9,159 nucleotides of DNA from an uncultured Oscillospiraceae bacterium (GTDB lineage: Bacteria > Bacillota > Clostridia > Oscillospirales > Oscillospiraceae). A program made the position numbers and the translations under genes. The notes under the pieces are model-generated. The model worked only from the letters and a program-made list of their open reading frames with translations. It was not told where the DNA came from and made no database searches. Of the stretch, positions 6,282-9,159 are shown piece by piece. Every line of letters begins with the position of its first letter. Position 1 is the stretch's first letter. The stretch is from assembly GCA_910583885.1 (NCBI GenBank), contig CAJUAC010000087.1, positions 1-9,159 of the forward strand, read 5' to 3'.

Positions 6282-6339
6282 ATTAGATTGAATGAGCTGG
6301 GCACAGCCCGGCCCAACAAACCGGAAAGGACTGCCATTC

Positions 6340-7218
6340 ATGGAGAATACTGTTGATACCTCCGCCCTTCTGGAGGATGTGGCTTCCGGCGATGCCGCCT
6401 CCGTAGTGGGTGGATGGATGCAGGCCGCTTGGGGAATGCTGTCCATGAAGCGGATCCTGTTCACGATTGTGCTGCTGGCGGTGTGCCTGGCAGCAGCCCG
6501 GCTGGTGATGGCCCTGCTGCGGCGGATGGCGGAGCGGCTCGACCCGAAGGTCCGGCCCTATGTGCTCCGGGGTGCAAAGGTGCTGCTCTACCTGCTGGCC
6601 GCCCTGATGGCGGCGGGCAGCCTGGGCATCGATGTCACCAGCCTGATCGCCCTGGTGAGCGTATTTGGCCTGGCCGTCTCCCTGGCGGTGCAGGATGTGC
6701 TATCCAATGTGGCCGGGGGCATGGTGCTGTTGTTTTCCAAGCCCTTCTCCATGGGGGACTATGTTGACACCGGCGACGGTGAAGGCGAGGTGGCGGAGAT
6801 CACGCTGACCCACATCAAGCTGGACACCTTCAGCGGGCAGCGGGTCATGCTGCCCAACAGCAAGGTCGTAGCAGGGAAGATCACCAACTACACTGTGCGG
6901 GGCGTCCGGCGGGCGGATCTTGCGGTATGCGCCTCCTACGATGACAGCACAGATGCGGTCCGGGCCGCCTGCCTCAAGGCGGTCTCCCGTGCGCCCCATG
7001 TCCTGCCGGACCCGGCCCCCCAGGTGGTGCTGGCCGCCTATGGGGAGAGCGCTATCGAATACCGCGTCCGTTTTTGGGCGGAGACACCCCACTTCTGGGA
7101 CGCCAACAACACCGCCCTGGAGGAGCTCCGCCGCGCCTTTGAGGAGGATGGCGTCACTATGACCTATAACCATCTGAATGTCCATCTGGTGGATGGAAAA
7201 AACACGAAAGAGAAGTGA
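6340..7218 (+). CDS. mscS: Small-conductance mechanosensitive channel, MscS family
   Basis: A 292-residue inner-membrane channel that opens under membrane tension to release solutes after osmotic downshock; E. coli MscS is 286 residues. Hydrophobic segments lie at about 38-58 and 77-95, and the pore-lining third helix at about 101-132 reads SVFGLAVSLAVQDVLSN, with the Gly/Ala packing pattern of the family. It is followed by GGMVLLFSKPFSMGDYVD, the start of the cytoplasmic beta domain. Further family motifs are VMLPNSKVVAGKITNYT and the C-terminal VTMTYNHLNVHL. I chose the ATG at 6340 because AAAGGA (6325-6330) precedes it at 9 nt. An in-frame ATG at 6292 would add 16 residues, has no ribosome binding site and lies at the expected transcription start. 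The next gene begins 13 bp after the stop, so the two are probably an operon. Confidence 0.94.
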   Translation: MENTVDTSALLEDVASGDAASVVGGWMQAAWGMLSMKRILFTIVLLAVCLAAARLVMALLRRMAERLDPKVRPYVLRGAKVLLYLLAALMAAGSLGIDVTSLIALVSVFGLAVSLAVQDVLSNVAGGMVLLFSKPFSMGDYVDTGDGEGEVAEITLTHIKLDTFSGQRVMLPNSKVVAGKITNYTVRGVRRADLAVCASYDDSTDAVRAACLKAVSRAPHVLPDPAPQVVLAAYGESAIEYRVRFWAETPHFWDANNTALEELRRAFEEDGVTMTYNHLNVHLVDGKNTKEK

Positions 7219-7231
7219 GCATAGAACTTTT

Positions 7232-8635
7232 ATGTTAGATTTTAAGCCCATTCAAGTGAAAAGCGCGGCACGGCTGCGCAAGTATTACAGCCAATGTACC
7301 TACCGCCTGTGCGAATACTCCGCGGGCGTGAAGCTGATGTGGCGGCAGCACTGGCATCCAGAGTTCGCTGAGAGCAACGGATGCCTGATTGTGCGCAACC
7401 ACAGCAGCCATCTCGGCTCCATCTTTGACTATCCCGTCCCCCTGCCCGGAGAGGGGGATCTTGACGCGGCCCTGGATGAGATCGATGCCTGGTGCATGGA
7501 GCACGGCACGGCCCCTGCCTTTGGCGTGGTGCCTGCGGAGGAGCGGGAGCATCTGATGGAGCGCTACCCCTACACGGTTGTGGATAACGACCGGCTGTGG
7601 CAGGACTATCTCTACCGCGCGGAGGATCTGATGGCTTTCGCGGGACGGCGCTACTCCGGCCAGCGCAACCACATGAACAAGTTCCGCAAGCTCTACCCCG
7701 AGGCTGCTTACCGGGACTTGACGGAAGCGGACGGCGAAGCGGTAGAGGCCTTCTGGGAGGAGTTCCACCAGATTTTCAACAAAGAGGACGCGCTGGCAAA
7801 AAAGGAGCTCTGCTACGCCCGGAAGCTGATGCGGCAGGTGGGCAAGCGCTGGGTAAAGGCCGGCGCCATTGAGCTGGAGGGCAAGCTGCTGGCCATCTCC
7901 CTGGGGGAGGTCTGTGGGGACACCCTGGTCTGCCATATTGAGAAGGGGTTGCCGCAATATGAGGGGGTATACCCCACCATGGTGCAGTCCTTTGCGGCTG
8001 CCCACGGCGAGGGCCTGCGGTGGATCAACCGGGAGGATGACGCCGGGGATCGCGGCCTGCGCACCAGTAAGCTCCAGTACCTGCCCGCCGATATGGGGGC
8101 CAAAATCCGGGTACAGACCCGCAATGAGCTGGCAAATCTGGACAAGATCCCGGCCTTGGCAAGCGAACGTCTGACGCTGGATGCCCTCCAGGCAAAGGAT
8201 TCCGCCGCCTACAACCGCCTGTGCCTGGACGATGAGCGCAACCGCTGGTGGGGGTATGACTACCGGAAGGACTTGGAAGGGGAGCTGACAGAGGGGTATT
8301 TCCTGGAGGTCGCCCAGCGGGATTTCGCCAACAAGCTGGCGGTCAACTTTGCCGTGCGGCTGGATGGGCAGCTGATTGGTGAGGCCGTCCTCTACCAGTT
8401 TGACTATAAGGGCGGTGCAGAGCTGGGCTGCCGTATCCTGCCGGAGTATGCTGGGAATGGCTATGGGGCGGAGGCATTCCGCCGGGCGGCGGAGTGGAGC
8501 CTATACGAATTGGGCCTGTACCGGCTATCCGCCAAATGCTTCCACGAGAACGAGGCCTCCAAGCGGATGCTGGAGTCCTGTATGCGGCCCAACGGCCAGG
8601 ATGAGACCTATTTCTACTTTGAAAAGGTTGTCTGA
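7232..8635 (+). CDS. Two-domain protein: DUF2156 (LPG synthase C-terminal-like) fused to a GNAT acetyltransferase
   Basis: A 467-residue cytoplasmic protein without membrane segments. Residues 1 to about 295 resemble the DUF2156 family, which has the GNAT-like fold of the lysyl-phosphatidylglycerol synthase catalytic domain. Marks are MLDFKPI at the start, LYRAEDLMAFAGRRYSGQRN (127-146), NHMNKFRKLYP (146-156) and NREDDAGDRGLRTSKLQYLP (266-285). Residues about 311-467 form a second acetyltransferase domain of the RimJ-like type, with SERLTLDAL at its start and the acetyl-CoA loop YAGNGYG (about 406-412) followed by ECFHxN-like KCFHENEASKRML. Residue Ala replaces the more usual Arg/Lys in the first position of that loop. 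The substrate is unknown; aminoacyl or acetyl transfer are both possible. The ATG at 7232 matches the domain edge, but its ribosome binding site is weak, so translation may be coupled to mscS, whose stop is 13 bp upstream. The open frame extends further 5' (to 7178) inside mscS, which I regard as accidental. Confidence 0.85.
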   Translation: MLDFKPIQVKSAARLRKYYSQCTYRLCEYSAGVKLMWRQHWHPEFAESNGCLIVRNHSSHLGSIFDYPVPLPGEGDLDAALDEIDAWCMEHGTAPAFGVVPAEEREHLMERYPYTVVDNDRLWQDYLYRAEDLMAFAGRRYSGQRNHMNKFRKLYPEAAYRDLTEADGEAVEAFWEEFHQIFNKEDALAKKELCYARKLMRQVGKRWVKAGAIELEGKLLAISLGEVCGDTLVCHIEKGLPQYEGVYPTMVQSFAAAHGEGLRWINREDDAGDRGLRTSKLQYLPADMGAKIRVQTRNELANLDKIPALASERLTLDALQAKDSAAYNRLCLDDERNRWWGYDYRKDLEGELTEGYFLEVAQRDFANKLAVNFAVRLDGQLIGEAVLYQFDYKGGAELGCRILPEYAGNGYGAEAFRRAAEWSLYELGLYRLSAKCFHENEASKRMLESCMRPNGQDETYFYFEKVV

Positions 8636-8639
8636 TGTG

Positions 8640-8677
8640 ATTTTGCAGGGGCGCTGGCCGTCCCTGCAAAATTTTTC
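8640..8677 (+). terminator. Intrinsic terminator of the mscS operon
   Basis: Perfect 11-bp stem ATTTTGCAGGG / CCCTGCAAAAT with an 11-nt loop, running into TTTTT (8672-8676), 4 bp after the stop codon. This separates the operon from the tRNA promoter that begins 22 bp further on. Confidence 0.92.
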
Positions 8678-8698
8678 TAAGAAAATTTCAATTTGTTA

Positions 8699-8727
8699 TT
8701 GACATTCGTTGGATGTTCTAGTATAAT
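8699..8727 (+). promoter_or_regulatory. Consensus sigma-A promoter of the tRNA operon
   Basis: TTGACA (8699-8704), exactly 17 bp, TATAAT (8722-8727): a full match to consensus at both hexamers, as expected for a stable-RNA promoter. Transcription should start near 8734, about 22 nt before the first mature tRNA end. Confidence 0.92.
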
Positions 8728-8755
8728 AACCCTTGCCGTTCAGGAAACAGTGCTC

Positions 8756-8832
8756 GGGAGCATAGCTCAGCTGGTTAGAGCACCTGCCTTACAAGCAGGG
8801 GGTCACTGGTTCGAGTCCAGTTGTTCCCACCA
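8756..8832 (+). tRNA. tRNA-Val (anticodon TAC)
   Basis: A 77-nt cloverleaf. Acceptor GGGAGCA pairs with TGTTCCC (one G-T pair); the D arm is AGCTCAGCTGGTTAGAGC; the anticodon stem CCTGC/GCAGG carries loop CTTACAA, giving TAC at positions 34-36; the T loop is GGTTCGAGTCC. The CCA end is encoded. First gene of the array, nearest the promoter. Confidence 0.96.
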
Positions 8833-8856
8833 ATCCTGTTTTCGGGATGCAGATGT

Positions 8857-8933
8857 GGCCCAGTAGTTCAGTTGGTTAGAACGCCAGCCTGTCACGCTGG
8901 AGGTCGACGGTTCGAGCCCGTTCTGGGTCGCCA
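8857..8933 (+). tRNA. tRNA-Asp (anticodon GTC)
   Basis: A 77-nt cloverleaf. Acceptor GGCCCAG pairs with CTGGGTC (one G-T pair), followed by discriminator G, which is an aspartate identity base, and encoded CCA. The anticodon stem CCAGC/GCTGG carries loop CTGTCAC, giving GTC. It lies 24 bp after tRNA-Val; the spacer has a short ATCC/GGAT hairpin. Confidence 0.97.
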
Positions 8934-8956
8934 TTTTTCGGGTGCATACCCGATAT

Positions 8957-9032
<76 letters not shown>

Positions 9033-9105
9033 TAATGATGTACAGCTGGATTGTCTGGCGGGCTATGCGCAGCATAGTTTGTTACGTTGGAGGTTGTGCA
9101 TCCAT

Positions 9106-9159
9106 GCGGGCGTAGCTCATCTGGTAGAGCGCCACCTTGCCAAGGTGGAGGTAGCGGGT
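9106..9159 (+). tRNA. tRNA-Gly (anticodon GCC), 3' part beyond the window
   Basis: The first 54 nt are present: acceptor 5' strand GCGGGCG, D arm TAGCTCATCTGGTAGAGC, and anticodon stem CCACC/GGTGG with loop TTGCCAA, giving GCC. The T arm begins at GCGGGT and is cut by the window end. The 73-bp spacer before it is much longer than the other two spacers of the array (24 and 23 bp). Confidence 0.93.

Noticed and set aside
6086..6290. Purine riboswitch upstream of the permease
   Set aside because: The conserved three-way-junction words were not found in proper order on the minus strand; an ATATGG word near 6270 is on the wrong strand and stands alone.
6292..6339. N-terminal extension of MscS from an ATG at 6292
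   Set aside because: No ribosome binding site, overlaps the likely transcription start, while ATG 6340 has AAAGGA at 9 nt.
7235..8005. A 256-codon minus-strand frame inside the DUF2156-GNAT gene
   Set aside because: Same reason: shadow frame in GC-rich DNA, no ribosome binding site, no motif.

Overview
The window reads as a chromosomal segment of a GC-rich, anaerobic member of the Clostridia, most like the gut Oscillospirales (Flavonifractor, Oscillibacter, Intestinimonas and relatives). This is inferred from clostridial-type glutamate dehydrogenases, strong AGGAGG-type ribosome binding sites, consensus sigma-A promoters, a FIST/chemoreceptor pair, and tRNA genes that all encode their CCA end. 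I cannot name a species. No phage, transposon, CRISPR array or rRNA is visible. All seven protein genes have clean frames; the first is cut by the window edge, as is the last tRNA.

Layout. (1) 1-2361, plus strand: two tandem hexameric-type glutamate dehydrogenase genes 12 bp apart. The upstream copy (5'-truncated here) has an NADP-type fingerprint and an intact active site. The downstream copy has an NAD-type fingerprint but lacks the catalytic lysine and two further conserved active-site residues. (2) 2376-2415: a perfect 18-bp hairpin between convergent transcription units. (3) 2439-4453, minus strand: a two-gene operon of a FIST sensory protein followed by a soluble methyl-accepting chemotaxis-type protein, driven by a perfect TTGACA-17-TATAAT promoter. 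That promoter shows that the longest FIST ORF is over-extended. (4) 4680-6063, minus strand: an AzgA-type purine permease with its own terminator and a leader of about 270 bp. (5) 6340-8635, plus strand: an MscS mechanosensitive channel followed by a two-domain DUF2156-GNAT protein, closed by a good terminator. (6) 8699-9159, plus strand: a tRNA operon (Val-Asp-Phe-Gly) behind a second perfect sigma-A promoter.

How the parts may work together. Glutamate dehydrogenase joins ammonium to 2-oxoglutarate or runs in reverse. FIST domains have been proposed to bind small ligands such as amino acids and to lie near amino-acid metabolism genes, so a FIST/chemoreceptor pair facing a gdh pair fits nitrogen or amino-acid sensing; this is inference. 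The purine permease, channel and tRNA genes are ordinary housekeeping content. The most unusual observation is the intact but apparently active-site-dead second glutamate dehydrogenase. I did not find a clearly novel multi-gene system such as a defence or mobile system.
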